Source: Acidimicrobiia bacterium (GTDB lineage: Bacteria > Actinomycetota > Acidimicrobiia > Spongiisociales > ZC4RG35). Taken from it: a DNA stretch of 44,106 bases. The stretch lies in contig JAAXHN010000085.1 in the NCBI GenBank assembly GCA_012270885.1, positions 1-44,106 of the forward strand, read 5' to 3'. The translations under genes were made by a program, and so were the position numbers. The notes under the pieces were generated by a model. It saw only the letters and a list, made by a program, of their open reading frames with translations, did no database searches and was not told where the DNA came from. This document shows positions 7,692-16,013 of the stretch, piece by piece; the stretch's first letter is position 1, and the number at the start of each line of letters is the position of its first letter.

Positions 7692-8665
7692 GCGGACCCT
7701 CAGTAGCAATCGTCGAAGAGTTCACATCCGCCCAGGTGGCGGCCCTCCAGCATGCCCTCCCCGAAGGCGCGACGGTACTTACCGACGCTCTTTCCTCGGG
7801 GACCATCGGCCAGGCCGACTACCTGGTGCTTCGGGAGACGAGCCTCGACGACGACCAACTGGCCGGCCTCTCCTCTCTCCGGGGAGTGGTCACCATCGAC
7901 TCGGGGGGCGCCAGTGTTTCCCCAGAGGTCTGCGCCTCCCTGGGAATGTGGACCGAAGGCGTCGTGTCCCCCGGGCCGACCAGCGTGGCCGAGCATGCCG
8001 TGATGATGATCCTGGCCCTCTTCAAACGTCTGCCCACCGGTTACCAGCGTCTCATGGACGGAGTGATCGTGGAAGGAATGGAACCCTTCGTCACCGACCA
8101 GATCAACTACTCATACAACTGGGTGGGCCTGGAACTGTTCGAGGCCGTCCTGGGTAAGACCGTGGGGCTGGTCGGCGTCGGCGGGATCGGAAGGGTTGCG
8201 GCCAAGCTGTTGGTGGCGTTCGGGTGTGATGTCGTGTACTACAAGCGAAACAGGTTCTCGCCCCAAGAAGAGGCCGAGTTGGGGATCCGTTACCTCCCCT
8301 TCGACGAACTCCTTGCCGAATCACACTGCGTCTCGCTCCACAACAAGTTCACCCCCGAGACCGAGAAGATGATGGGCGCCAGAGAGTTCGCCCTGATGCC
8401 CGAAGGCTCATTCTTCGTCAACACCGCCCGCGGGCGCCTGGTGGACGAGGACGCCCTGATGGCCGCGCTTCACAGCGGGCACCTGGCGGGCGCCGCCCTC
8501 GACGTTTTTTGGTGGGAGCCCATCCTCCCGGACAGTCCTCTCAGGAGCACCCCCAACCTGCTGATGACCCCCCACACCGCCGGGACGCCCGCAGGGGACA
8601 CTGTGGCCCTGGAACTGGGGTCCGCCGGAAGGGTCATCCGCCGAAGGAACGGAGTACCAGGATGA
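7688..8665 (+). CDS. D-isomer-specific 2-hydroxyacid dehydrogenase
   Basis: This protein of about 325 residues has the NAD-binding loop GVGGIG at residues 163-168. The catalytic set is R248 (NTARGRLVDE), E277 (FWWEP) and H296 (MTPHTAG), with the 29- and 19-residue spacings normal for the family. It reduces or oxidises a D-2-hydroxy acid with NAD(P). I chose GTG 7688 because it overlaps the aminotransferase TGA as GTGA. The stop in turn overlaps the next gene as ATGA, giving three translationally coupled genes. A frame extension to 7664 would lie wholly inside the aminotransferase. The exact acid is unknown. Confidence 0.88.
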   Translation: MSGPSVAIVEEFTSAQVAALQHALPEGATVLTDALSSGTIGQADYLVLRETSLDDDQLAGLSSLRGVVTIDSGGASVSPEVCASLGMWTEGVVSPGPTSVAEHAVMMILALFKRLPTGYQRLMDGVIVEGMEPFVTDQINYSYNWVGLELFEAVLGKTVGLVGVGGIGRVAAKLLVAFGCDVVYYKRNRFSPQEEAELGIRYLPFDELLAESHCVSLHNKFTPETEKMMGAREFALMPEGSFFVNTARGRLVDEDALMAALHSGHLAGAALDVFWWEPILPDSPLRSTPNLLMTPHTAGTPAGDTVALELGSAGRVIRRRNGVPG

Positions 8666-10044
8666 GCGAGAAGACTTTTGTCGGCATGCAGGTAGGGGGA
8701 ATCAGCTTCATCGACGAAGGAGTGGAGGAGACCCTCGACATCTTCACGGACCTGGCCGGCGTGAACGCCATCTTCATCTCCGCGCTCTCATGGGCGCGGG
8801 GCAACGCCGGGCGCTCCGGCAGCGGCGACTACCCGGACCACGGTGGGCAGGAACCCGACAACCTGCAGGGCGGGGCATTCTTCCCGCCCGATCCCAAGTA
8901 CTACCACGGCACCACGATCAAGGACTTCACCGCTCCCGATCCTCTCTACGAGGGCTGGGACATTCTGGGAGACGTGATCCCTGCCGCAAAGGAACGGGGG
9001 ATCGAGGTCTTCACCTACTACTGCGAGACCGCTCATGCCAGACCCAAGCCTCTGTGGCAGCCGGGGTTCTCCCAGGTGTTGGAGATCGACGCGTGGGGCC
9101 GAAAGGACACCCGCCCCTGCTTCCACAACCCCAACTACAAGAACTGGTGGTTCGGCGTCATCGACAACTGGCTCAACGAGTACGACCTGAACGGGGTTAT
9201 GTGGGGCATCGAGCGCGAGGACCCGCTCTCGTCGATGATCGTCTCGGCAGAAGTACCCACCTGCTTCTGCGCCCATTGCCGCTCGGAGGCCCACCGCCGG
9301 AACATCGACGCCGGGCGGGCCGCTGAGGGTTACCGGCGGATCCATGACTATCTCACCGCGGTGCGAAGCGGTCATGAGCCACCCGACGGCAAGCTGATCA
9401 CCTTCCTCCGCCACCTCTTCGAGTACCCCGAGGTCCTGCAATGGCAAAAGCTCTGGTGGGACGGACACAAGGGCCTCTACCGGGAGATCTCCGGACAGAT
9501 CCGTTTCTTCGGCCCCCAGTACCAGGTGGGCTTCGGGATCTGGCAGATGATCAACACGTTCAACCCCCTGCTCCGGGCAGCCTTCGATCCGGCCGAGTAC
9601 AAGCTGTACGCCGACTGGCTGAAGCCGGTGTTCTACAACGCACCCGGCGGTGCGCGGTTCGTCAGCTTCGTCAACAAGATGTGTCAGACCATCTTGGGCG
9701 ACGCCTCGCCGTCGGAGTGGACGCCGATCCTCTACAAGATCCTCGGCTTGGACGAGGCTCCCTACGAGGACCTCCCGGCCGCAGGATTCAGCCCTGAGTA
9801 CGTAAAAGAGTTCACCAGGCGGCACGTGGAGGCGGTCGGTCCGGATGTTCAGGTCTATCCCGGCATCGGCCTGGGCGTTGAGACGGTGGATCGCGCCATC
9901 AACCCCCCAGACGTGGAGGACATGGTGGACGCCTCCCTGGCAGGCGGAGCGGGAGGAGTGATGATCTCCCGCAACTACTCGGAACTGACCCTTACCAATC
10001 TGGCCGCCGTGGGGACCGCCCTACGGCGCCATGGAAGAATCTGA
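8662..10044 (+). CDS. Unassigned TIM-barrel-like glycoside-hydrolase-type protein
   Basis: I do not recognise a characterised family for this 460-residue protein. It begins MSEKTFVGMQVGGISFIDEG and shows alternating strands and helices with phrases such as IEVFTYYCETAH, WGIEREDP (E184/E186) and CFCAHCRSEAHRRN (C201, C203, C206). These resemble putative TIM-barrel glycosyl hydrolases in which a C-F-C-x-H-C-R motif follows an active-site acid strand. There is no signal peptide, so it should be cytoplasmic. The start overlaps the preceding dehydrogenase stop (ATGA) and GGAG lies 7 bases upstream. Coupling to a dehydrogenase and to amidohydrolases suggests a catabolic step on a glycoside or cyclic compound. 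The hydrolase idea is inference. Confidence 0.6.
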   Translation: MSEKTFVGMQVGGISFIDEGVEETLDIFTDLAGVNAIFISALSWARGNAGRSGSGDYPDHGGQEPDNLQGGAFFPPDPKYYHGTTIKDFTAPDPLYEGWDILGDVIPAAKERGIEVFTYYCETAHARPKPLWQPGFSQVLEIDAWGRKDTRPCFHNPNYKNWWFGVIDNWLNEYDLNGVMWGIEREDPLSSMIVSAEVPTCFCAHCRSEAHRRNIDAGRAAEGYRRIHDYLTAVRSGHEPPDGKLITFLRHLFEYPEVLQWQKLWWDGHKGLYREISGQIRFFGPQYQVGFGIWQMINTFNPLLRAAFDPAEYKLYADWLKPVFYNAPGGARFVSFVNKMCQTILGDASPSEWTPILYKILGLDEAPYEDLPAAGFSPEYVKEFTRRHVEAVGPDVQVYPGIGLGVETVDRAINPPDVEDMVDASLAGGAGGVMISRNYSELTLTNLAAVGTALRRHGRI

Positions 10045-10070
10045 CCCCCGATATAGAAAGGAGCCAACCC

Positions 10071-11318
10071 GTGAGAACAATTCTCAAAGGTGGCGTCGTA
10101 GTCAATCTCGACGATGACGCCCCTTCCCAGCAGCAGGACGTGACCATCGAAGCCGAGAGGATCGTCTCGGTAGGAGCGTCAGACCCCCAGCCGGGCGACA
10201 ATGTAGTAGACGTATCCGGCATGTGGCTCATCCCGGGCCTGGCGAACCTTCATGTTCACCTGGGCTGGGACGGCACCCATGACCTGGAGATGCAGGGCTA
10301 CGAGTCCCCCGCCGTCAACGCCATGAAGGCGATCATGAACATCCACCGCACCCTCTCCGCGGGCGTCACGACCATCCGCGACTTGGGCATGAACAACGCC
10401 AACGTCGACGCCAAGTACGCCATCGACAACGGCTGGGCGCCCTGGATCCGCCTGTTCCCCAACGGACGGGCCATCTGCACCACCGGCGGCCACACCTGGT
10501 GGGTCTGCCGGGAAGCCGACGGCATCTACGGGGTCCGCCAGGCCATCAGAGAGCAGTACAAGGCCGGCGCCAAGTGGATCAAGATCATGGGCTCCCACGT
10601 GAGAGAGCAGTTCACCTTCGAAGAGTTGCAGGCCATGTGTGAGGAAGCACATCAGAACAACATGAAGGTCACCGCTCACGCCACCTTCGACCTCGCCATC
10701 TCACGGGTGGTGGACGCCGGGGTGGACTGCGTGGAGCACGGCGGCCAGATGACGATGAAGACCATCGAAAAGCTCGTGGAAAAGGACATTCCCATCGTCA
10801 CCACCTACTCCCCCAATGTGCAGCAGGCCCTGTTCGGCCACCTGTACGGAATGAGCGAAACCGACCTTGCGGCCCGCAAGGCCAGCATGAACGACATGCC
10901 CCGGTTCGAAGGCAACATCAACTTTGCCAAGGCCGGAGGACGGATCATCTTCGGCACCGACGCCGGAAGCCCGGCGGTGCCCCACTACGCCATCGCCGAG
11001 GAGATGAAGTTCATGGTGAAAATCGGGGTGTGCCCCGACGCCAGGGACGTTTTGAACGCGGCCACCCAACGCGCCATGGTGGTGCTGGGACTCGAAGAGG
11101 ACCTGGGCAGAGTGGAGCCGGGCAAGATCGCCGACATCGTGGCTTTGGGAGGCGATCCCCTGGCCGACCTGGACTCCGTGGCCGACATCAAGAAGGTCTA
11201 TGTCCGAGGAATGCTGGCCATCTCGTCGGAGGGCGGCTACGCCCAGGCCGGCAAGGATGTGGGCGACATGAAGAGCCACTGGGGGCCCAGCCCGCAGCTC
11301 GAGTATCGCCTGGCCTAG
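10071..11318 (+). CDS. Amidohydrolase, imidazolonepropionase/prolidase-like
   Basis: This 415-residue metal-dependent hydrolase has H61 and H63 in LANLHVHLG, K171 in KWIKIMGS (the carbamylatable lysine), H203 (VTAHAT), H223 (VEHGG) and D297 (IFGTDAGS). That is the complete ligand set of a binuclear amidohydrolase. The flanking N- and C-terminal beta sandwich (LIPGLANLH, GKIADIVALGGDPL) is also present. Relatives hydrolyse imidazolonepropionate, N-acyl amino acids or prolyl dipeptides. The GTG start at 10071 follows GAAAGGAG. It is followed after 34 bp by a second amidohydrolase of a different subfamily. The substrate is not identifiable; a cyclic amide or N-acyl compound is likely. Confidence 0.88.
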   Translation: MRTILKGGVVVNLDDDAPSQQQDVTIEAERIVSVGASDPQPGDNVVDVSGMWLIPGLANLHVHLGWDGTHDLEMQGYESPAVNAMKAIMNIHRTLSAGVTTIRDLGMNNANVDAKYAIDNGWAPWIRLFPNGRAICTTGGHTWWVCREADGIYGVRQAIREQYKAGAKWIKIMGSHVREQFTFEELQAMCEEAHQNNMKVTAHATFDLAISRVVDAGVDCVEHGGQMTMKTIEKLVEKDIPIVTTYSPNVQQALFGHLYGMSETDLAARKASMNDMPRFEGNINFAKAGGRIIFGTDAGSPAVPHYAIAEEMKFMVKIGVCPDARDVLNAATQRAMVVLGLEEDLGRVEPGKIADIVALGGDPLADLDSVADIKKVYVRGMLAISSEGGYAQAGKDVGDMKSHWGPSPQLEYRLA

Positions 11319-11352
11319 CCCAACCTTGCCAAGGACGGTGTAAGACAGATCA

Positions 11353-12741
11353 ATGCTTGATCTGAGAATCGTCGGGGGGACGGTGGTGAGCGACGGCCGT
11401 TCACGTCCGGCTGATGTCGGAGTGGCAGGCGAGCTCATCACCGAGATCTCCCCGACCGGTGGTCTGGGCCCGGCCCGGCGCGAGATCGACGCCTCGGGGC
11501 TGCTGGTGATTCCCGGCGCGGTGGATGCCCATTTCCACTGTCGGGCGCCCAGCAACCCCGAGCGGGCCACCTTCGAGTCGGAGTCGCGGGCCGCCGCCTC
11601 GGCCGGCGTTACCACGCTGTTCGAGATGCCGATCTCCAACCCGCCATGCAGCACTCCCGAGGCCTTTGAGCTTCGGCGGGGGCTGGGAGAATCCGAAAGC
11701 CTGGTCGACTTCGCCCTGTACGGGGGAGCCGGAACAACGGACCCCGCCCGGGCGGAGGCGATGGCCGAATGCGGGGCGATCGGGTTCAAGCTCTTCACCC
11801 ACACTCCACCGGCCCATCGGCTGATGGACTTCGAGGGCCTGTGGGCGTCGGGGCCCGAAGAGATCTACGACTGCCTGCGGACCGTGGGCGCAACCGGCCT
11901 GCGTTGCGCGGTGCATGCCGAGAGCCAGCAGTTCATCGAGCGTTTCGTCGTGGATGCCGACCGGTTCGGTCATCCCTCCCGTCCTCCCATGGTGGAAGCG
12001 GCGGCGGTGGGACTGGTGGCCACCATCGTCCGGGAACTCGGCATGCCTGCCCACATCGTTCACATCACCTCCCGCATGGCCACAGAAGAGGTGCAGGCCG
12101 CCCAATCCCTGGGGGTGGACCTGTCCGCCGAGTCCTGTCCTCACTACCTGCTGTTCGACGAGTCCCAGATCCCCCTGCACGGCAATTTCGTGAAAGTGGC
12201 CCCGCCGCTTCGTCCCCCAGAGGATGTCGAGTACCTGTGGGTAGCGCTGACCGAGGGGTCGCTATCGATTGTGGCCTCAGATCACGCCCCTTTCACCCCA
12301 GAGGAGAAAGCGGAAGCCGACTTCGCCACCTCCGGACAGGGCATTCCCTCCCTGGAGATGCTGGTCCCAACGATGATCGACGCCGGCCTCAGCGGACGGC
12401 TTCCCCTGACCCGAGCCGTGGAGGTGATGACCGCCAACCCCGCCAAGCTGTTCGGCATCTACCCGCGTAAGGGAACAGTCTCCCCCGGATCGGAAGCCGA
12501 TCTGGTGCTGGTGGATCCCGAGGCCCGGCTGACCGCCGACTCCTCGGTGTTTCTGAGCCGTTCCGGTGGAAGCGGCAAGGTCTATGACGGGTTGGACCTT
12601 GCGGGCCGCATCCTCACCACACTGTCTCGCGGCCGCATCGTGTACGACCAGGGACAGGTAGCGGAAGGGGCTGGCGGTAAATTCGTCTCCCCGGACGGTC
12701 CTCCCCATAACGTCACGGAGACACAGACTTCCACAACATAG
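11353..12741 (+). CDS. Dihydroorotase/allantoinase-family amidohydrolase
   Basis: This 462-residue protein shows the cyclic amidohydrolase pattern: H60 and H62 in GAVDAHFHCRAP, K146 in GFKLFTH, H188 (AVHAES), H237 (IVHITS) and D310 (VASDHAPF). Allantoinase, dihydropyrimidinase and hydantoinase share this layout and open cyclic amides; the length is right for these rather than for short bacterial dihydroorotases. No pyr genes are nearby, so pyrimidine synthesis is unlikely. It closes the plus-strand operon that began at 5494. A ureide, hydantoin or lactam ring is the probable target, by inference. The ATG at 11353 has no strong RBS, but the preceding 34 bp look like an intra-operon gap. Confidence 0.85.
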   Translation: MLDLRIVGGTVVSDGRSRPADVGVAGELITEISPTGGLGPARREIDASGLLVIPGAVDAHFHCRAPSNPERATFESESRAAASAGVTTLFEMPISNPPCSTPEAFELRRGLGESESLVDFALYGGAGTTDPARAEAMAECGAIGFKLFTHTPPAHRLMDFEGLWASGPEEIYDCLRTVGATGLRCAVHAESQQFIERFVVDADRFGHPSRPPMVEAAAVGLVATIVRELGMPAHIVHITSRMATEEVQAAQSLGVDLSAESCPHYLLFDESQIPLHGNFVKVAPPLRPPEDVEYLWVALTEGSLSIVASDHAPFTPEEKAEADFATSGQGIPSLEMLVPTMIDAGLSGRLPLTRAVEVMTANPAKLFGIYPRKGTVSPGSEADLVLVDPEARLTADSSVFLSRSGGSGKVYDGLDLAGRILTTLSRGRIVYDQGQVAEGAGGKFVSPDGPPHNVTETQTSTT

Positions 12742-12911
12742 CACCTGCTGCTGGAATCTTGCCCTGATGCGTTCCAGACCAGCCTTCATAGATACGGGTC
12801 ACCGATTTGTGGATCGAGAGTCTCGCCGCTCAATCTGAACATTGACTATCGGATATGGGCGCCTGGCGGACCTATATCCTTCACCTGACACAATCCAACC
12901 TAGGAGCAAAC

Positions 12912-14855
12912 ATGGCAAACGTCCGGTCCAGACGGCGATTCATCGTCCTATTCGCCCTCGTGCTGACAACCGGGATGCTGATGTCGGTACCCGCAGGCGC
13001 CCAGGACACCGATGACGGCGGAGGGTTCACCCTCACCATCCTGCACAACAACGACGGGGAGTCCAAGCTCCTTCCCGACGAGAACGCCGATCCGGGCGTG
13101 GCCCGTTTCGTCGCCCTTATGAAGCAGCTCCAAGCCGGGTCCTCCGGCACGGGCCTGGTAACCCTGACCTCGGGCGACAACTTCCTGGCCTCTCAAGAGT
13201 TGGGGGTCTCCCTCGGCCGAGAGGGTCCTCTCTACGACTCGATAGCCCTGAGCGGAATCTATGATGCGATGGCCCTGGGCAACCACGACTTCGACCTGGG
13301 ACCCGAGGTGACCGCCTGGTTCGTGAGCGGCTTCTCGCCGCCGGTCACTTTCCTTTCGGCCAACGTGGACTTCTCGGGCGAACCCGCCCTGCAGGCCTTG
13401 GTGGACCAGGGCCTGATCGCCGGTAGCACGGTCATAGAGACCGGCGGTGAGCGGATCGGCGTGATCGGAGCGGTCACCCCGATGCTGCCAAACATCTCAA
13501 CCCCTCGCAACGCCGTGGTCTCACCGGTGTTGCCGGCGGTAATGGCGGAGATCGAGAACCTGACCGGCCAGGGAGTGAACAAGATCATCCTGGTCAGCCA
13601 TCTCCAGGACGTGGCGGAGGAGATCGAGTTGGTCGGGAGCCTCTCGGGGGTGGATGTCGTGATCGCCGGCGGCGGGGACGACCTGCTCCGCAACGAGGGC
13701 GACACCTGCCTTCCCGAAGCGGAGGCGGTGGCGCCCTACCCGATCGAAGCGACCGACGCCTCAGGGACCACGGTTCCGGTCATCACCGCTCCGGGCGGGT
13801 ACCGCTGCATCGGGGAACTGAACATCACATTCGACGTCGACGGTAACGTCACAGCGGCCGAGGGCCGCTCGGTCGGGGTTGGTTTCGACGTGGAACCGGA
13901 TCCGACCGTCCAGGCCAAAGTGATCGAGCCTCTGACCGAGGCGGTGGGTCTCATCGACGCCGACGTGATCGGCACGAGCGAGGTCGAACTGGACGGGCGC
14001 CGTTCGGGAGTCCGCACCCGGGCCACCAACGAGGGCAACCTGATGGCCGACGCCCTGCGAGCCGCTGGCACCAACCTGGCCGGTGGCTTCGGGATCGCGC
14101 CGCCGGATGTGGCCGTCCAGAACGGGGGAGGGATCCGCAACGACTCGGTGATCCCTGCGGGTGACATCACCACCGGAGACACCTGGGATGTCGCCCCTTT
14201 CAGGAACTTCGTGGTGGTCGGTGAGGTCTCTCGCCAGACCTTCCGTGTGCTACTGGAACAGGCAGTGGACCGGATACCGGGCGCCGGAGGCCAGTTCGCC
14301 CAAGTCTCGGGGTTCACTCTGACCTACGACCCGTCCGCCCCGGCGAGAGAGACCGCCCGGGACGGCGACTGCTCGCTGAGTGGGAACCCCGGGGACCGGG
14401 TCCGGGAGGTGGTGCTGGACGATGGCACCGTCATCGTGACAAACGGGCAGGTGGTGCCGGGTGATCCGGTGGTGCTGGCCACCATCGACTTCCTCGCCAA
14501 CGGCGGGGACTGCTACCCGCTGGCGGACATCGCATTCACCAAGCTGGGCGTCAGCTACCAGCAGGCCCTGGCCAACTACATCTCGATCGACCTGGGAGGA
14601 ACCATTACCGCTGCGGCCTACCCGACCGGCGGGGCCAACCGGATCGTGGCCCTGGAACCGGAGCCCGAGACCTTCGAGATCACGGTTCAGGCAGGTGACT
14701 ACCTACGGAAGATCGCCATGACGCATCTCGGCAACGAGAACCGCTGGATGGAGATCTTCGCACTCAACCGAGGAGTTACACAAGCCGACGGTGGGACCTT
14801 CACCAACCCGGACCTCATCCGGGTTGGCTGGGTGCTGAAGATACCGGCCCAGTAA
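12912..14855 (+). CDS. Secreted 5'-nucleotidase-like metallophosphoesterase with LysM tail
   Basis: This protein of about 647 residues starts at ATG 12912, with AGGAG 5 bases upstream, and has a Sec signal peptide (basic MANVRSRRRF, hydrophobic core, cleavage near PAGAQ). A calcineurin-like phosphoesterase domain (ILHNNDGES, SGDNF, ALGNHDFDLG) is followed by a 5'-nucleotidase C-terminal domain (NGGGIRND) and a LysM-like final segment (about 55 residues, ITVQAGDYLRKIA to LKIPAQ) that could hold it to the cell wall. Two normally conserved metal ligands differ: the DxH motif reads DGE, and the GHxH site reads AGGGDD. Nucleotide hydrolysis is thus uncertain; this may be a divergent phosphoesterase. 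It stands as a single gene ending in a strong hairpin. Confidence 0.85.
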   Translation: MANVRSRRRFIVLFALVLTTGMLMSVPAGAQDTDDGGGFTLTILHNNDGESKLLPDENADPGVARFVALMKQLQAGSSGTGLVTLTSGDNFLASQELGVSLGREGPLYDSIALSGIYDAMALGNHDFDLGPEVTAWFVSGFSPPVTFLSANVDFSGEPALQALVDQGLIAGSTVIETGGERIGVIGAVTPMLPNISTPRNAVVSPVLPAVMAEIENLTGQGVNKIILVSHLQDVAEEIELVGSLSGVDVVIAGGGDDLLRNEGDTCLPEAEAVAPYPIEATDASGTTVPVITAPGGYRCIGELNITFDVDGNVTAAEGRSVGVGFDVEPDPTVQAKVIEPLTEAVGLIDADVIGTSEVELDGRRSGVRTRATNEGNLMADALRAAGTNLAGGFGIAPPDVAVQNGGGIRNDSVIPAGDITTGDTWDVAPFRNFVVVGEVSRQTFRVLLEQAVDRIPGAGGQFAQVSGFTLTYDPSAPARETARDGDCSLSGNPGDRVREVVLDDGTVIVTNGQVVPGDPVVLATIDFLANGGDCYPLADIAFTKLGVSYQQALANYISIDLGGTITAAAYPTGGANRIVALEPEPETFEITVQAGDYLRKIAMTHLGNENRWMEIFALNRGVTQADGGTFTNPDLIRVGWVLKIPAQ

Positions 14856-14876
14856 GAAACGCTGCCCACTTCACGC

Positions 14877-14913
14877 GAGGGGTGTCCCGGCCCTGGCGGC
14901 CGGAACACCCCTC
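14877..14913. terminator. Bidirectional hairpin between convergent genes
   Basis: A 16-bp stem with one mismatch pairs 14877-14892 with 14898-14913 around a CTGGC loop. It lies between the convergent 5'-nucleotidase gene and the corrinoid operon and would stop transcription from both sides. No long T-tract follows, which is common in GC-rich actinobacteria. Confidence 0.75.
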
Positions 14914-14987
14914 GGCCGACCATTTCGGACAAGCGCCTCCCAGCACCAGGACAGGCGGCGGACGAGGATGCGCCGCGGGAAATTTGA

Positions 14988-16013
14988 TTACGGGTTGAGG
15001 GCGCCTTTGCGCCATGCCCTGATGTAGTTCATGCAGTGCTCGTCCCGGCCCAGCAAAGCATCCTCGGCCAACCGGTAGGGCGCCGAGTTCCGGTCGGCGG
15101 CGAATACGGCGGAGAGTGGGTTCATGACCGGGTCGATGATGCCGCTGTCCGCTCCGGCCTCGACTGCCAGGTTGATGAAAGCGGTGTTCATCAGCTTGCG
15201 AGCAGGGATGCCGAATGACACGTTGCTCATACCACCCGTGATATGAATCTCGGGGCCGAAACGGCGCCGGATCTCGCGGATGGCGTCGAGGGTGTGTAAC
15301 CCGAAGGCCCCGTCAACCGATACGGGGAACACCAGCGGATCCACGAAGATGTCTCCTATGGCGATTCCCACTCCGAGGGCCGCCTCCACCATCCGCGACG
15401 CGTTGTCGATCCGCTCGGCGGCGTCCGCCGGCATCCCGGCGCCGCCGGCGGCCGTGACTATCACCCTCGCTCCGTACTCGACGGCCAGTTCGACGGCATC
15501 GGCCCGTTCCAGAGAAGCCGAGTTGAGCATCGGTCGCCCATCCCCGGTCCCGGTGGCTACCGCCAGACCGGTCTCTATGACGGTGATGTCGGAGGAGTCA
15601 ACCGAGATCGGAAGCGTCGTCAACGACCGAACGTAGCCGACCAGCCACTCCATAGCCTTCCGCTGCTCCACGAGTTTGAGTGATATCTCGTCGACGTTCA
15701 CATCCAGGTAGTGGGCGCCTGCCTGTTCCTGGTCGAACACCACCCGCCGCAGGTACTCATAGCCCATCGACGCCCCTTCGACGCCGGCCATCGCCGTCTC
15801 CACAGCCAACGCGATGTGCTTGATGCGTCCCTCGTCGTAAGCCTGGCTTGCCCGCATGGTCTCCGATATGACCAACAGACCCGGTGTGCCGTCCACCGAC
15901 ACGAACTCGACCCCCTCGACTCCCCCGTGAGTGGCGAACCGTTTGCCCTTGCGGAGAACGATGCGGCTGGTGTGGATGTTCTCGCCGATGACCGTGAACC
16001 CCCGGTGGCTCAT
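14988..16013 (-). CDS. Methyltetrahydrofolate:corrinoid methyltransferase (pterin-binding)
   Basis: This 341-residue pterin-binding TIM-barrel protein starts near FTVIGENIHTSR and has LDVNVDE, LPISVDSSD, ITGGMSNVSFG and VDPL motifs typical of AcsE/MtvA/MtgA-type methyltransferases and of the folate domain of MetH. It would transfer the methyl group from methyl-Co(III)-corrinoid to tetrahydrofolate in the cytoplasm. It is the last gene of a five-gene corrinoid operon, with its ATG overlapping the RACo stop (ATGA). No dihydropteroate synthase partners (folK, folB) are near, which argues against FolP. Position and length (about 50 residues more than many AcsE proteins) fit a methyltransferase II role. 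Confidence 0.88.
   Translation of the reverse strand: MSHRGFTVIGENIHTSRIVLRKGKRFATHGGVEGVEFVSVDGTPGLLVISETMRASQAYDEGRIKHIALAVETAMAGVEGASMGYEYLRRVVFDQEQAGAHYLDVNVDEISLKLVEQRKAMEWLVGYVRSLTTLPISVDSSDITVIETGLAVATGTGDGRPMLNSASLERADAVELAVEYGARVIVTAAGGAGMPADAAERIDNASRMVEAALGVGIAIGDIFVDPLVFPVSVDGAFGLHTLDAIREIRRRFGPEIHITGGMSNVSFGIPARKLMNTAFINLAVEAGADSGIIDPVMNPLSAVFAADRNSAPYRLAEDALLGRDEHCMNYIRAWRKGALNP

Noticed and set aside
6510-7709. Long minus-strand frame of about 399 codons opposite the aminotransferase
   Set aside because: It is the antisense shadow of a clear PLP enzyme in GC-rich DNA, with His/Gly/Val-rich composition and no motif.
12751-12777. Possible terminator hairpin after the 5494-12741 operon
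   Set aside because: Only a 6-bp stem with a 15-base loop and no T-tract.
12855-12911. Upstream start for the 5'-nucleotidase
   Set aside because: The added 19 residues break the signal peptide and lack an RBS, while AGGAG fits ATG 12912.
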